Shown: positions 11,513 to 22,900 of the stretch, one piece after another
Position numbering within the stretch: the stretch's first letter is position 1
Layout: every line of letters begins with the position of its first letter
Assembly: GCA_026936325.1 (NCBI GenBank)
Contig: JAPTHN010000001.1
Location: 6,584,560 to 6,648,559 of the forward strand
Direction of reading: 5' to 3'
DNA: 64,000 nt
Source: Platynereis dumerilii
Lineage: Eukaryota > Annelida > Polychaeta > Phyllodocida > Nereididae
Made by a program: the position numbers and the translations under genes
The notes under the pieces: model-generated
What the model saw: only the letters and a program-made list of their open reading frames with translations
Told to the model about the DNA's origin: nothing
The model's database searches: none

Positions 11513-11551
11513 CGACGGGTGAAAGCCAGAAGGTTACAAGTGCCTTTTTGG
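11513..11551 (+). repeat. Left terminal inverted repeat of the Academ-like element
   Basis: 39 bp identical, as reverse complement, to 19754-19792; similarity stops abruptly inward. It contains one copy of the subterminal motif CCAGAAGGTTACAAGTGCC. Confidence 0.9.
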
Positions 11552-11696
11552 CCAAAATTGACTTATGGCCATTTTTGACATCTGGAGGGCTATACCCTTC
11601 ATTTCAGCCAATGAGGAAGTTAAGAAAAAAATTATTTACCCTACAAGGAGCATTTTTAGAAAATGGTTCAAGTGCCAACCTCTGATAAAGCAATGA

Positions 11697-11745
11697 GCCA
11701 GAAGGTTACAAGTGCCACAAAAATTGCCAGAAGGGTGCAAGTGAC
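11697..11745 (+). repeat. Left subterminal repeats (likely transposase-binding sites)
   Basis: Two tandem copies of the motif in the TIR: GCCAGAAGGTTACAAGTGCC at 11697 and the variant GCCAGAAGGGTGCAAGTG at 11726, plus a partial copy near 11664. Repeats of a TIR motif close to the ends are typical of transposase-binding arrays. The function is inferred. Confidence 0.55.
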
Positions 11746-11814
11746 ACCAAAAACAATCAGGAGTGGCTCGACCAGATCAAGGCAAGTATGCATTTGTGAA
11801 CTTAGTTTTCCACT

Positions 11815-12250
11815 TAGAATTATGAAATTTGGTACAGGTGTGGGGCTATGGGTATGGATCTGGAACATGTTGAAAAATCCAAGATGGCTGTCAAAATGGC
11901 CACCACAAAATGGCCACCACAAAATGGCCACCACAAAATGGCCACCACAAAATGGCCGTCTTTTTTTAACTGTCCACTGTGACCTTAATATTTTGCCTAG
12001 TAGTCCAGCAGATAGCTGAAACCATTGTGCACTTCGTGTTACAAGCATGAAATTTGGCACAGATGATCTTCTGAATATACTCTAAAAAATTGGATATGGA
12101 GCTATTCTGAAAAATCTCTATATTCAAAATGGCCGCCATTTCAAAATGGCGACCATGAAATTTCAATAAAACTGAATTACATGCCATTATGATAACTGAG
12201 AAGTCACATATGTGGCATAACATGGTCAAAAACATCAAGTGATAACATTA
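11815..12250 (+). repeat. Degenerate GTACAGGTNTGGGG / AAGATGGC repeat block
   Basis: One unit of a repeat with the phrase ATGAAATTTGGTACAGG, then 'gggaacatgttga-aa-ccaagatggctg', followed by four copies of the 14-bp unit AAAATGGCCACCAC at 11893-11955. A second block (12005-12160, phrase TTACAAGCATGAAATTTGGC) follows. The first block matches repeats at 17100-17720 and in element F (34895-35130). The second matches 16930-17090 on the opposite strand. Confidence 0.6.
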
Positions 12251-14702
12251 AAAAGGCAGACACATGTATCTGATGTAATTCAAGATGGCGGTTGGCAGCC
12301 ATCTTGGATTTTATCGTATAAATAATACCGTGCTATCCTTCAGCTCTACCACATCATGCAGCACATCAATTTTGGGGTTTTCGTATGAGCAAAACCAATT
12401 TCTGTAGTCATTTTGGTGATAACTCATCATTTAACTAAGATAGGAGTAGTTCCAGCTTGCTAATCATAGGAAACTGTGTATGAAACGATGCCCAAATGAA
12501 TCTGATGTTGTAATGATGAGGAAAAGGATAAATAATTATCAATGAAAAGTAACAAACATCTAATGGTGTGTTTCTCCTGCATTGGGACTTATAAGGAAGA
12601 ATTTTGTGCAAGTCAATTGCCATTGGATTTTTGAAACCAAGCTAATATCCATTTAGCAAAATCTTGTGCATTTGCTGGGCACGGGTGATGATGGATGTGC
12701 TTTTCATCTACAGTATTTTGCAGATGCTGTATTGTGGAAGATTCATCTATTTCTTTGAATATCAATTTGCTCACTCTGTCATAGCAGCACAACGGCCAAA
12801 ATGTTATCGATAGCTTATCTCTCTTGGGTATATCAATGCAGTATGACAAAATTTGTCATATATCAACAGAGGCAACCAATTAAGCATGTGCTTGATTTGA
12901 TTCACTGGCACCATAGTTCCAGCGAAAATTATGTGATGATTTCTTGTCAGTGACTGACAATATTGCTCAGACCCCATTGGTGTCAGTATGTGTAGCTCAT
13001 TTTCAGGGGACAGGAGTATAAGTTTTTCAGCATCCCACAGACTATCAAGATTTGCAAACCATTACAGTTGAGTGACTGGGCTTACCAAACACCATATCAT
13101 ACCCACACAAGGACTTCGAAGTTCTCTGACATCCAAGAATTCTTCTCTAACCTGTTATATCAAACACAATGTCATCAGCTACATGCCCAATCTGAAGTGC
13201 ATCACTTCGAGAAGGTATTCAAGTTTGATGAGGCCAGGGTTATACAAAGCTTTCCTGCAGGTATCTTTAATTTTTACTGATTATCTTCTGAGCTCTTTAC
13301 CTCATGCCCTGAGCTTAGTTCTTTTATTGCGGGTGGCTCAAGAAGCATCAGTTTATAGTGTGTAGTGGCTCTGAAGAAGCTGTTTCTGACATCTCCTTGG
13401 GAATATATCATGCCTCCCAGAGTGCTCAAAAAGATATCAACATTTGCCAATCTGTCTTTCCTACTACTGCTTCCAGATGACTGTAAACAAGCTGTCTTGA
13501 TTGTGCATGGAATTAGTTTGAAAAAGAGATCAACAGAATTGGTAAATCCAACAACCTTTCCCCTGAGTAAAACAGATTCAGTGGCCATTCCCTGAATCAT
13601 ATGAGGAATCTTAATTTATTATCAAACTGGGAAAGTACGAATGTGTAGAAAGCTTCAGGCCAGTGGCTGCTAGAAGACAGCAGATGGGTGGAAAGTCTCA
13701 TCGGTGCTGACCTTGCTTTACATACTATGTAGTTGAGGGGAGTTCTTCCTTAAAGTATGTACGCACTCCTTTGGGGATTCTTATAAATACTCCTTTGGGA
13801 AACTTACAAGGCATGCTATTATATCTTAGAATGCTGAGAGTGTGCTTACAATCAGCAAATGGTGTGTGCAACTATATATTGAACTAATGTATAAGTTTCC
13901 AACTTTTCAAAGCTGGATGACAATGTTAAATATGCCTGTAGTTACTCTAGTCTTTGGACTTCTAGCATTATCACTTCTGAACAACTGAACAACATGCAGC
14001 AGACTGGATCCCTGAGCAAGTAACTGAATGAAACCATCATACCCAACAAACTGTAATTACTGTCAATTCCCTGTCATCAATATGCTTTCCAAATTAGTGT
14101 GCTCAGGCAAGACCATTATCAATTTGCTGAACTACATCAGAGTCAATCTGAGGAATATACATATTTTTGCCCATGAAGATGAATCGTATCCGCATGCACT
14201 CTATTATATTGGTAATCTTCATATTTATCTTAAATTTCAACTCATTCCATGTGTTTAAGACTCAAATACAGGCAGATCTGCCAAGCGTTGATGCACTGAC
14301 TATTGATGGAGCAGCAACTGTCCATAATATTATACTACCACTAAGAACCTGCAAATTGTCAGGGCTACCGAAGAAGTATGTTTTTGCCTTGTCTGGAAAG
14401 AGCATTGGCCAACTTAGTGTTCACTTGGACATTGTGTTTGAAGTCTTCTATACGTGAAATGAGAGAGCAAGGTGACTGCCATAGAGTTCCACCTGAAACT
14501 CTTGTACAAAAAATTCAATGGGTTCATGTAAATTTAAGGAAATAAAAACAAAACTGTAAGACTTACTGGCAGATGATGTCTCAACTATCTACCACAAGCA
14601 TGTGGTTAAAACAAAAGGCTCAAATATTCTATCTTACTTGTCATACATGTGCTAAAAGCCTAGAATATAGGAAGTCAAAATGGCAACACATGTAGAAGCA
14701 AA

Positions 14703-15694
14703 CAGTATCCCCCAGTAAATGAGTACACCCAAGCGACATATTGACTAATTTGCTTATAAGTCAGGAACTAACTTAATTAATCCAACTTAACCCAAGTATG
14801 ATGTCCCTTGGACCTAAGAAAATGTGTTTGTAAAATTTCAATGGTGCAGACTTACGTATTTGTAAGTTGTGAGTGTTTAAATAACTGTGCTACAAAATAA
14901 GTGAGTACACCTAATGCAAAATATACATGGGGGTGATAAAAAAATTGGCAAGTGTTACATGTTAACCTCATGGAAATTGTGTACAAAGTATGTAATGATA
15001 AAATAGATCACATCCACAGGCGTATTTAAGGGGAACCATTGGGCATGGCCCCCCGCCCCCAGGCCAACAATTAACATGGAGGAGATAGGAAAGCTGCAGA
15101 GCGCCGTGTATTCACCCCATGTAATGAACCCCTCCCCCTCAGGCCAATTCTAGATACACCCCTGATCACAGCAACTTTATGCCACAAAAAGAGCAGGAAA
15201 TTCCAATGGCCACTGTAGACGCCGTGCAACGGCAAACATATCCAGAGGTAGTCGTCCCAAATCAGCAGTGTTTTTCAATGGAGAGAGAGATTCCTTTGCA
15301 TCACAATATGATGCACCCTCTACCACTCATAATGTGGCAGTAGAAAGTGGCTGTCCTTTGCTACAAACTTAGTGGATGTGATGTAATTTACACTGACAAT
15401 GCCATTTTCCAAAATAAAAATCTTCGCTACCACTTATAAGCAATAATTACTCATTTCTCATGTCATGCCAATGTCTCTTGCATTGGGTGTACTCACTTAT
15501 TTGGTGGCCCTTTTACCTTTTAATATTTGTCAGTTACAAAAAATTGATTGCATATCTTTCAAAATTTACATGGACATTCTGCTAGGTCTAGGCTATATCA
15601 TATCATGAATTTGGTGGATTATTTCACTTGAGTGTGGAGCTCTGAGCAAATTAATCCAGAGTCACAGGGATATACTCATTTACTGGGGATACTG
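14703..15694. mobile_element. Mariner/Tc1-like MITE with doubled inverted ends
   Basis: Outer inverted repeats CAGTATCCCCCAGTAAATGA and complement (14703 and 15694) with CAGT...ACTG termini; TA follows on the right. A second inverted pair inside, CAAAATAAGTGAGTACACCT (about 14892) and complement (to about 15505), shares the core GTGAGTACACC with the outer ends (ATGAGTACACC). No transposase frame is present. It interrupts the XPG-like gene relic, so it came after the Academ-like element. Superfamily is inferred from the CAGT termini and the TA. Confidence 0.6.
15017..15164. mobile_element. Small MITE nested in the mariner-like MITE
   Basis: About 148 bp beginning CAGGCGTATTTAAGGGG and ending CTAGATACACCCCTG, an imperfect inverted pair. 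G/C homopolymer runs (CCCCCCGCCCCC) sit inside each end. CAGGGGCGTATCTAG-type termini are common in MITEs of marine animals; the superfamily is not resolved. Confidence 0.45.
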
Positions 15695-16310
15695 TATGTA
15701 CCAGACTGTTTTTGCACAATTTTAATGCAAACAAATGAAGCTGTATAAAGTTGACCGTCATGATTGACACAGTTGTAGTTATGTTGTCAGTGTCCACAGC
15801 AGCAATTCTTCAAGCAGATGAATTAATTATGGATTGCATTTGAGATTTGCACTGCATCATTTCCACCTTCTGGAATGTCCAAAAGACAACATCTGACACT
15901 GAAATTTTGCATTGCTTCAGTCCTGTTGTATGACAAAAAAATGGATACATCATGTCCATTCCCCCAAATCTTGGTGCTTTCAACTGCTTTGACTTAGAAC
16001 ATTCATTGAGCTGCTTACCAAGCTGGACATACAGTGGAGAGGTGTTCATTACTTCTGATAATCCTGATGCTGGACACTGGTGTTGTAAGTTAAATCAAGC
16101 CCATTATTTGGAAAATGGAGGAACGATGCTTGATCCACATGTATCGAGTTTGTGCCTTGTGGTAGCAAAAAAGCTGTTGTTGCTAATGCAAGTGATTAAG
16201 GTTGCACTGAAGTGCACAGAATTGAAACTAAATGGGACTATCATTGCCAATGCATTTGTCTTCTTTGGCACATCATCTACTAGCAGACAAATACATGATA
16301 ACCTCAAATA

Positions 16311-16859
16311 ATTGACTCATGTTCGGTTGTGTTTCCGGTTACAAGTTATGATTGATGATTGTACCTTTTTTCACGACTAGTACCAAATAGATTTTTTTCA
16401 GCATATCCCTTGTTCATGTTCTTTAGCTATCAGGCTTATAGACATATTTGAAAATGGATGCTTCATGACTTTGTCACCTTTGATAAAATAATGACAGTAT
16501 AGTACATGTAATGTCATGAGTAAAACGAAAAAAATCTGACTTTACTGGCTTGACCAAAAGCCTTATAACTTGACTTCTACTGAACCTAGATGGACAATTT
16601 TGATATCAAATGATCTCTTGTTTCATATACTTTACACTATATTACTACTTTGGGAAATTTGGTGTATATACACAGGTTGTGGTAAACTTTACTTAATGAT
16701 TTTGTGAAATAATATGTCGATGTTTGTGGTAACAAAGTTGATCCCATTCAAAATATTTTAACACAATAATAAAACTTCAAGAACACTAGAATGTGGTATC
16801 GAATGAAAGTAGAGAATGTAAGCTTTAATTTGGTGGGTCAAACATTAATGTGGAGCTAC
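16311..16859. other. Academ interior, no feature seen
   Basis: AT-rich sequence after the nuclease relic, with stops in all frames. Nothing recognisable. Confidence 0.4.
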
Positions 16860-17720
16860 TCTTGCAGCAGAATGATAGGAATCAATATATACCTAAACAA
16901 ACGGAAATTTCCAGCGTCGGTTTGCAGAGTTTTTGAGTAGTCATATTGGAACAGCTGCCATATTGAATATGGCCATATTTGAAAATGGCTCCATATCCAA
17001 AAACACTTGTTATGCCTTAGAGAAACATTGTGCAAAGTTTCATGCTTGTAACAAAAAGTGCACAAAATGACCAAAAATTGTCGTTTAGCCGCTGGACTAT
17101 AGAGTTAAGAAATTTGGAACAATCATGGGCCTGTAGGTTTGGATCGGGAACATGTTGAGAAACCAAAGATGGCTGCCATTTTGTGGCGGCCATTTTGGCA
17201 TCCATCTTTCTTCATTCTTGAACAGCCCATCGTGACTTTAATATTTCACTTACAGTTATGAAATTTGGTACAGGTATTGGCCTGTGGGTACGGATCAGTA
17301 ACATGTTGAGAAAACAAGATGGTGGCATTTTGGCAGCCATCTTTCTTCATTATGCTACAGTTTTAGTCGAGTATGAATAAAATTATTTGAATTTGAACTG
17401 CCTGTTATGACCCTAATATTTCGCTTACAGTTATAAAATTTGGTACAGGTATTGGGCTGGCGGGTTTATCAGGAACATGTTGAAGAATCCAAGATGGCGG
17501 CAATTTTTATGGCAGCCATTTTGGCAGCCATCTTTCTTCATTCTTGAACTGTCCATTGTGGCCTCAATATTTTGCGTAGAGTTATGAAATTAGGTACAGG
17601 TATAGGCCTGTGGGTATGAATCGGGAAAATGTTGCGAAACCAAAGTTAAAGATGTCTTCATTCTTGAACTGCCCATTGTAACCTTAATATATATCGCTTA
17701 GACTTATGAAAATAGCTACA
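16860..17720 (+). repeat. Degenerate tandem repeat, units about 120-170 bp
   Basis: Four to five units share, in order: 'tcttgaactgcccattgtgacc', TTAATATTTCGCTTAGAGTT, ATGAAATTTGGTACAGGTAT, 'gggcctgtgggtatggatcgg', GAACATGTTGAGAAACC and AAGATGGCGGC. The first part (16930-17090) is an inverted relative of 12005-12160. The same unit makes up the core of element F at 34895-35130. Function unknown. Confidence 0.65.
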
Positions 17721-19105
17721 AATGATGGCCTGTGACTGATATCATGCACACATTGATAGATTTCGCATTAACGGATGAGTGTGGAAACCACTTGCAGTTC
17801 TGATTTCTTTTATCATAATTCCCTAATCAACTTGCAACCTTGGAATTTGCACATAATCCTCGATACCGTGTAGCCTACGGTGTTGGCCTCATACTAAAGC
17901 ACTAATTAGGGCATAAAAATGCCTCTTTTAGTATGATGTCACTGCCCCGTGATTGGGAAAATTTGAAAAATTTTGTCTTTCCCAAATCTATGACAGGAGG
18001 TACAACACTTTTTAATAGCAATGATAATTAAAAATATCTTATTAATGATGCATTTCATGATTTTAAAGTCAAAGTTGACGATTTATTTTGGGGTGACCAT
18101 TAGATTGTCAGTTCTCCTGCCGAGAAAATATATTTTTCTTGCCATGGGCTTTGTGTTTTAAATTAATGACAAGATCGTTTCAAAAAAACTATGTAGACAA
18201 GCAGAAATAACAAATTTTTGTTGTAGGTAGGGGACAACCATTTGATCATAAGCGGGGCTTGGAGTTTAAAAAAAATAATTTTAAAATTCTAGCCCGGTTT
18301 TAATGAAATAAAGTCTTTCTGGGCAGTCCTGTGATAAATAATTCCCAGAGTGGGTATTTTTCAAAAAGAAGAATCTTAATTTAGAAATGAATATTTGAAG
18401 ATATAGCATTCTCATAATCAGTAATCGCTGCGGCCCCCTCTGTAGGCATACAGCGCACACTGCTGGGAGGGGGGACACTTGACAAAATTTCGTCATCTTC
18501 ATTTAATACCATTTCAAATGAAATTGCTTGGAAACCATTAATTTTAAATGATGCTCGTTTGATAAGGGGCACAGATCTGTTCGTCTTTTTGCGTGAATCT
18601 GAGGTTTTTCCCCAATGTTTTGGGCCTGCTCTGTCTCTGGTATGCCTATGGCACCCTCGCTGTGATTTTAACTATGGGACAAACCTTGTTTTGGCACGTG
18701 AAGCAAGAACAGGCTATTTAATTTCTTTCATGGAAAAGAAAGAAAGCATAATTGCTTAATTTGAATACATATATATGTCCTAAAATAATTTTTTTACTTA
18801 ATAATAAAGCCAATGAAAGGCATTTACCTATTTCAAGACTGGAAATAAATATCATTTGACAATAAATTATTTATAAAAAATATTAAATGACAAAACCAAC
18901 AATAAATAAATGACTTATTTAAAATATAAATTTAAAGCCCCCCCCCTTTCAATATCTTATGCATAATGAGTCACAGGGTTTGCTGGCATGCACCCTGTGT
19001 TTGCAACTGGTGTAATTGGTGTGACAGGTGTGTAGGTCACCTATTGCCATCACAATGACATTACCAACTGTCTACAGCAGCTACCACGAGCTTTTTTATT
19101 TTCTT
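17721..19105. other. Academ interior, no gene seen
   Basis: AT-rich, with a 66-codon open frame (18559-18759) and an overlapping reverse frame that match nothing I recognise. It may include a remnant of a second transposon gene but no motif supports that. Confidence 0.35.
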
Positions 19106-19592
19106 GGCACTTGTAACCTTCTGGCCATTTTTGTGGCACTTGTAACCTTCTGGCGATTATGGTGGCACTTGCACCTTTTTGCTAATTTTAGTATGTTAAA
19201 TGTAGTGCAGGGCTCTGACATTCATTATGAGGAGCTTTATAAGCATAAGTTATCATTCTATGCCTGGATTGGTTCTGAACAAGAACCTGTTTGCATGCAC
19301 AGAGCGCAGTTGTTGGGACTTGTAACCTTCTGGCTCTTCAATAAAAAAAATCTGCCTGTTGTAAAAAATTGCCAGAAGGGTGTAAGTGCCAATAAAAATT
19401 ATTTCGCATTGGTGATCACCAAAATCTCATTTAATCATCATCTTAGCATCCTATAACAATGCTACAATACTTAAATATCCCTTAAAGTGATGCATTGAGG
19501 TGTTTCAGCCTATTTTGTGTTGTGACTTGAACCCTTCTGGCTGTCGCATTTCAGAGCTGCTCCACTTACTCAAAGCCAGCCAGAAGGGTGCA
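19106..19592 (-). repeat. Right subterminal repeats of the Academ-like element
   Basis: Several copies of the TIR motif, mostly as GGCACTTGTAACCTTCTGGC: at 19106, 19134 and 19163 (degenerate), near 19318 and near 19527 (degenerate). Two opposite-strand variants (GCCAGAAGGGTGTAAGTGCC near 19371, CAGCCAGAAGGGTGCAAC near 19575) are also present. They mirror the left cluster in inverted orientation, as expected for binding-site arrays. Confidence 0.6.
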
Positions 19593-19753
19593 ACCACCAT
19601 TTTGCCTGTTTTCTCCACAAATAAAATAATTATAATTGTTTGATGTAATAGAGTCTGTACCCAATTTTATACTCTAAAAAACGACACCAAAAGTGTGCTC
19701 CGCAATGGTGTAATAATCCCAGGAGGTAGAAAAAACCCTCTCCTGTAAAATTA

Positions 19754-19792
19754 CCAAAAAGGCACTTGTAACCTTCTGGCTTTCACCCGTCG
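19754..19792 (-). repeat. Right terminal inverted repeat of the Academ-like element
   Basis: Exact reverse complement of 11513-11551, followed by the ATAT duplication and the continuation of the split A element. Confidence 0.9.
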
Positions 19793-19977
19793 ATATGTCC
19801 ATTTCATTGCTTCTCATGCTTCACTGGCTGCACATTTTCTCTGTTGCAATAAATGCTGACCCAATTACATTTTTGTGTGAATCAGGGGATGGGCAAGGTA
19901 GAAGGGAAGGGGGCAGGGGGATGGGAGGGGGAGGGGGAATTTATCTTTGTAATTGTGCACAATTACAGGTGTACTAG
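19793..19977 (+). mobile_element. Family A element, 3' part (joins 10761-11512)
   Basis: It resumes the A body at ATATGTCCATTTCATTGC and runs through the G-rich tract, GGGGGAATTT, the hairpin GTAATTGTGCACAATTAC and AGGTGTACTAG. Other A copies run straight through the junction (for example CCATATGCCAATTTCAT near 27275). Confidence 0.8.
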
Positions 19978-19979
19978 TT

Positions 19980-22900
19980 AAGAATTTACCTATGGTAAAT
20001 TCTATTTGTTTTTGTTAATATTATTATTATTATTCTTATTCTCTCAAAATGGTCCTACGTTCACAAAAAATTGTCAAAAGGTTGGTCAGTTGTTGGGTAT
20101 TACGTAATTGGGTCATTTGATGTCATTTTCACAGTTGTCTTTGTCACAGAGCCGTTCAAAGTCGAAAATTAGTAAACTTTAAAGGCTTATAACTCAAAAA
20201 GTATTTGAGATAAACAGAAAGGATAAAAAATCCTGTGACAAAAAGTTGTTGTCAATGTATTGGTAGAAGTGATATGACAATTGGTCTAGCGGGTAAAGGG
20301 CTATTGCACTTGAGCAGTTTTCAGTGTTGCGCAGGTTTCTCAAGTTACATAATAGATAGAAACATGGTGATGGTGGCTAAAGTTAGCCAGTATCTGGGGC
20401 CAGTGCTGATTCAACAAATGGTTGAAGTCAGGGAAAGATGTTTAGAAAAAAGGCAATTTTTCAAAATCGTGGGTTCAAAATTTAGGTGGAATTGTGAAAT
20501 CTCCATGAAGGAGTAGTCTGAGGTCATCAAAATGTATAATGAACTACCCTTAACTTTTCCCAGAAACACTATATTGACCAAACATTTGACCTATAGGTGA
20601 TATTTGAAGGTGATATGAGCCATCAAAGTCAAAAAAGTTGAATTTTTCAAAAATTCTGAAAATTATGTTTTTTTCCACAATCCTCTTAACAGTCTGAGGT
20701 ATACTGGTCACTAATATGGTTATCAAAAGCCCCCTATTAGAATTGTTTCATATCCTCAACTTAATTTGTAAAAAAATTGTGAAAAGTGGCACTTCAACAC
20801 TTACATGACATTTTGCATAAATAATTTAATTTGAATGGGAAATATTACTCCTACAGCTTTCTGTAAATTAAATGAAATTTAACCCAAAATGACATACTGG
20901 CAATCACATGAGCACATAAAATTTGACAAGTAGTCTCATTCATCATGGTCAAATTTGAGGTCAAAGATGAAATGAAAATTGACCATTTTCAGAGATGATT
21001 TTTTTCAACTCAGAAGGAATGTCTCAATTTTCTTAATTTTAAAGGACAATGTGAACTGAATTGTTGTGGTCAATTTTGGTAAACAACTAGTCTGTAGCTA
21101 GAGCCATCTCTGAGCAGTAAAGGTCAAAAGGTCAAAAAATGACCAAATGGTCAGCAAAAAAATTCATTTTCACATGATGCAGGTGACACCATTTCACACT
21201 CCAAAGCAGGCTGGCCGCATATATTAGCATACATTAACTATATATGAAAAGCTGTTCTGGCCATTTCAGGTGACGGGGCCAGTGTATGCTACTGACTAAT
21301 GTTTATATACATGTTAAAGTCTCAAATGAACGAGTGCAGTTGGGGATAGGAGTTGTAGTCAGGACCCTGAGTCAGGTCTCTGAGTCAGGTCTCTGAGTCA
21401 TGTCCCTGAGTCAAGTCTTTGAGTCAGGTCTGTGAGTCAGGTCTGTGAGTCAGAAAACTGAGTCAGGTCTCTGAGTCAGGTCTCTGAGTCAGGTCTCTGA
21501 GTCAGGTCTGTGAGTCAGGTCCCCGAGTCAGGACTCTTGGGTCAGGACTCTGAGGCAGGACTCTGAGTCAGACATCTGAGTCAGGTCTCGGAGTCAGGCA
21601 TCTGAGTCAGGACTCGGAGTCAGGACTCTGAGTCAGGCATCTGAGGCAGGACTCTGAGGCCGGACTTGGAGGCAGGGCTCAGAGTCAGGACTCAGAGTCA
21701 GGGATCTCAGTCAGGGCTCTGAGGCAGGACTCTGAGTCAGGACTCTGAGTCAGGCATCTGAGTCAGGTCTCGGAGTCAGGCAGCTGAGTCAGGACTCGGA
21801 GTCAGGACTCTGAGTCAGGCATCTGAGGCAGGCCTCTGAGGCAGGACTCTGAGGCCGGACTTGGAGGTAGGGCTCAGAGTCAGAACTCAGAGTCAGGCCT
21901 CAGAGTCAGGGATCTGAGTCAGCACTCTGAGGCAGGACTCTGAGTCAGGACTCTGAGTCAGGCATCTGAGTCCGGTCTCGGAGTCAGGCATCTGATTCAG
22001 GACTCGGAGTCAGGACTCTGAGTCAGGCATCTGAGTCAGGCCTCTGAGTCAGGTCTGTGAGTCGGCCTCTGAGTCAGGCCCCTGAGTCAGGAATCAGAGT
22101 CAGGACTCTGAGACAGGACTCGGAGTCAGGAAACGGAATCAGGACTCGGAGTCAGGGCTAGGAGTCAGGACCCTCAGTCAGGACTCTGAGTCAGGTCTGT
22201 GAGTCAGGTCTGTGAGTCAGGACCCTGATTCGGGCCTCTGAGTCCGGACTCTGAGTCAGGGATCTCAGTCAGGACTGTGAGTCTCGACTTTGAGTCAGGC
22301 CACTAAGTCAGGATGCACTGAGAGTCAGGTCTCTGAGTCATGACTCGGAGTCAGTACTCGGAGTCAGGACTCGGAGTCAGGAGTCTTAGCCAGGAGTCTT
22401 AGTCAGGCCTCTGAGTCAGGAAGCACTGAGTCAGGACTTAGAGTCAGGTCTCTGAGACAGGACTCGGAGTCAGGACTCTGAGTCAGGACTGGGAGTCAGG
22501 AAACTCAGTCAGGACTCTGAGTCAGGACCCTGAGTCAGGCCCCTAGGTTAGGACTCTGAGTCAGGGATCTGAGTCAGGACTCTGAGTCTCGACTCTGAGT
22601 CAGGCCGCTGAGTCAGGACGCACTGAGTCAGGCCTCTGCGTCAGGACTCTGCGTCAGGACTCTGAGTCAGGACTCTGAGTCAGGACTCTGAGTCAGGCCT
22701 GTGAGTCAGGACTCTGAGTCTGGACTCGGAGTCAGCACTCTCAGTCAGGACCATGTGTCAGTACTCTGCATCAGGTCTCTGAGTCAGGCCTCTGAGTAAG
22801 GACTCTGAGTCAGGACTCTGAGTCAGGACTTTGAGTCAGGACTCTGAGTCAGGACTTTGAGTCAGGACTGTGAGTCAGGACTGTGAGTCAGGACTGTGAG

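Larger units (their letters stand above)
12700..16310 (+). pseudogene. Decayed XPG-like nuclease (Academ-type transposase) gene
   Basis: Family landmarks appear in the expected order on the plus strand, in shifting frames with stops. LSLLGISMQYDKI is near 12810-12855, DNIAQTPL and AHFQGTGV near 12955-13015, and GIYHASQSAQKD near 13399-13437. IFAHEDESYPHAL is near 14164-14205, VDALTIDGAATVHNI near 14287-14332, HLDIVFEVF near 14424-14450 and LLADDVSTIYHKHVVKTKG near 14560-14615. TVVVMLSVSTAAILQADEL is near 15770-15825 (the DTDVVVL-type acidic motif), and LENGGTMLDPH with VALKCTEL near 16105-16230 (Cys-rich tail, most cysteines lost). This is the invertebrate multi-copy family of about 1000-1200 residues with XPG/FEN-like acidic motifs (DGAA, DTDVVVL). 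A 1-kb MITE splits it at 14703-15694. Identification is from memory of the family, not a search. Confidence 0.75.
11513..19792 (+). mobile_element. Academ-like DNA transposon, 8.28 kb, decayed
   Basis: Inside a family A element. Seen directly: 39-bp terminal inverted repeats, identical in both ends and beginning CGACGGGTGAAAGCCAGAAG, and a 4-bp ATAT duplication flanking them (11509-11512 and 19793-19796). Clusters of the subterminal motif CCAGAAGGTTACAAGTGCC lie near both ends, and a decayed gene of the XPG-like nuclease family lies in the middle. Known: Academ transposons encode an XPG-type nuclease and make 3-4 bp target duplications. The superfamily call is therefore inference from gene type plus duplication size. 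Chapaev, Sola and Ginger also make 4-bp duplications but do not carry this nuclease. Confidence 0.7.

Noticed and set aside
11668-12060. Overlapping frames of 118 and 130 codons on opposite strands
   Set aside because: Both cross the 14-bp AAAATGGCCACCAC repeat, which is open in several frames; the subterminal repeats of the transposon supply the rest.
18559-18759. 66-codon frame in the Academ interior with an overlapping antisense frame
   Set aside because: No match to any transposon protein I know; insufficient to call a second gene.
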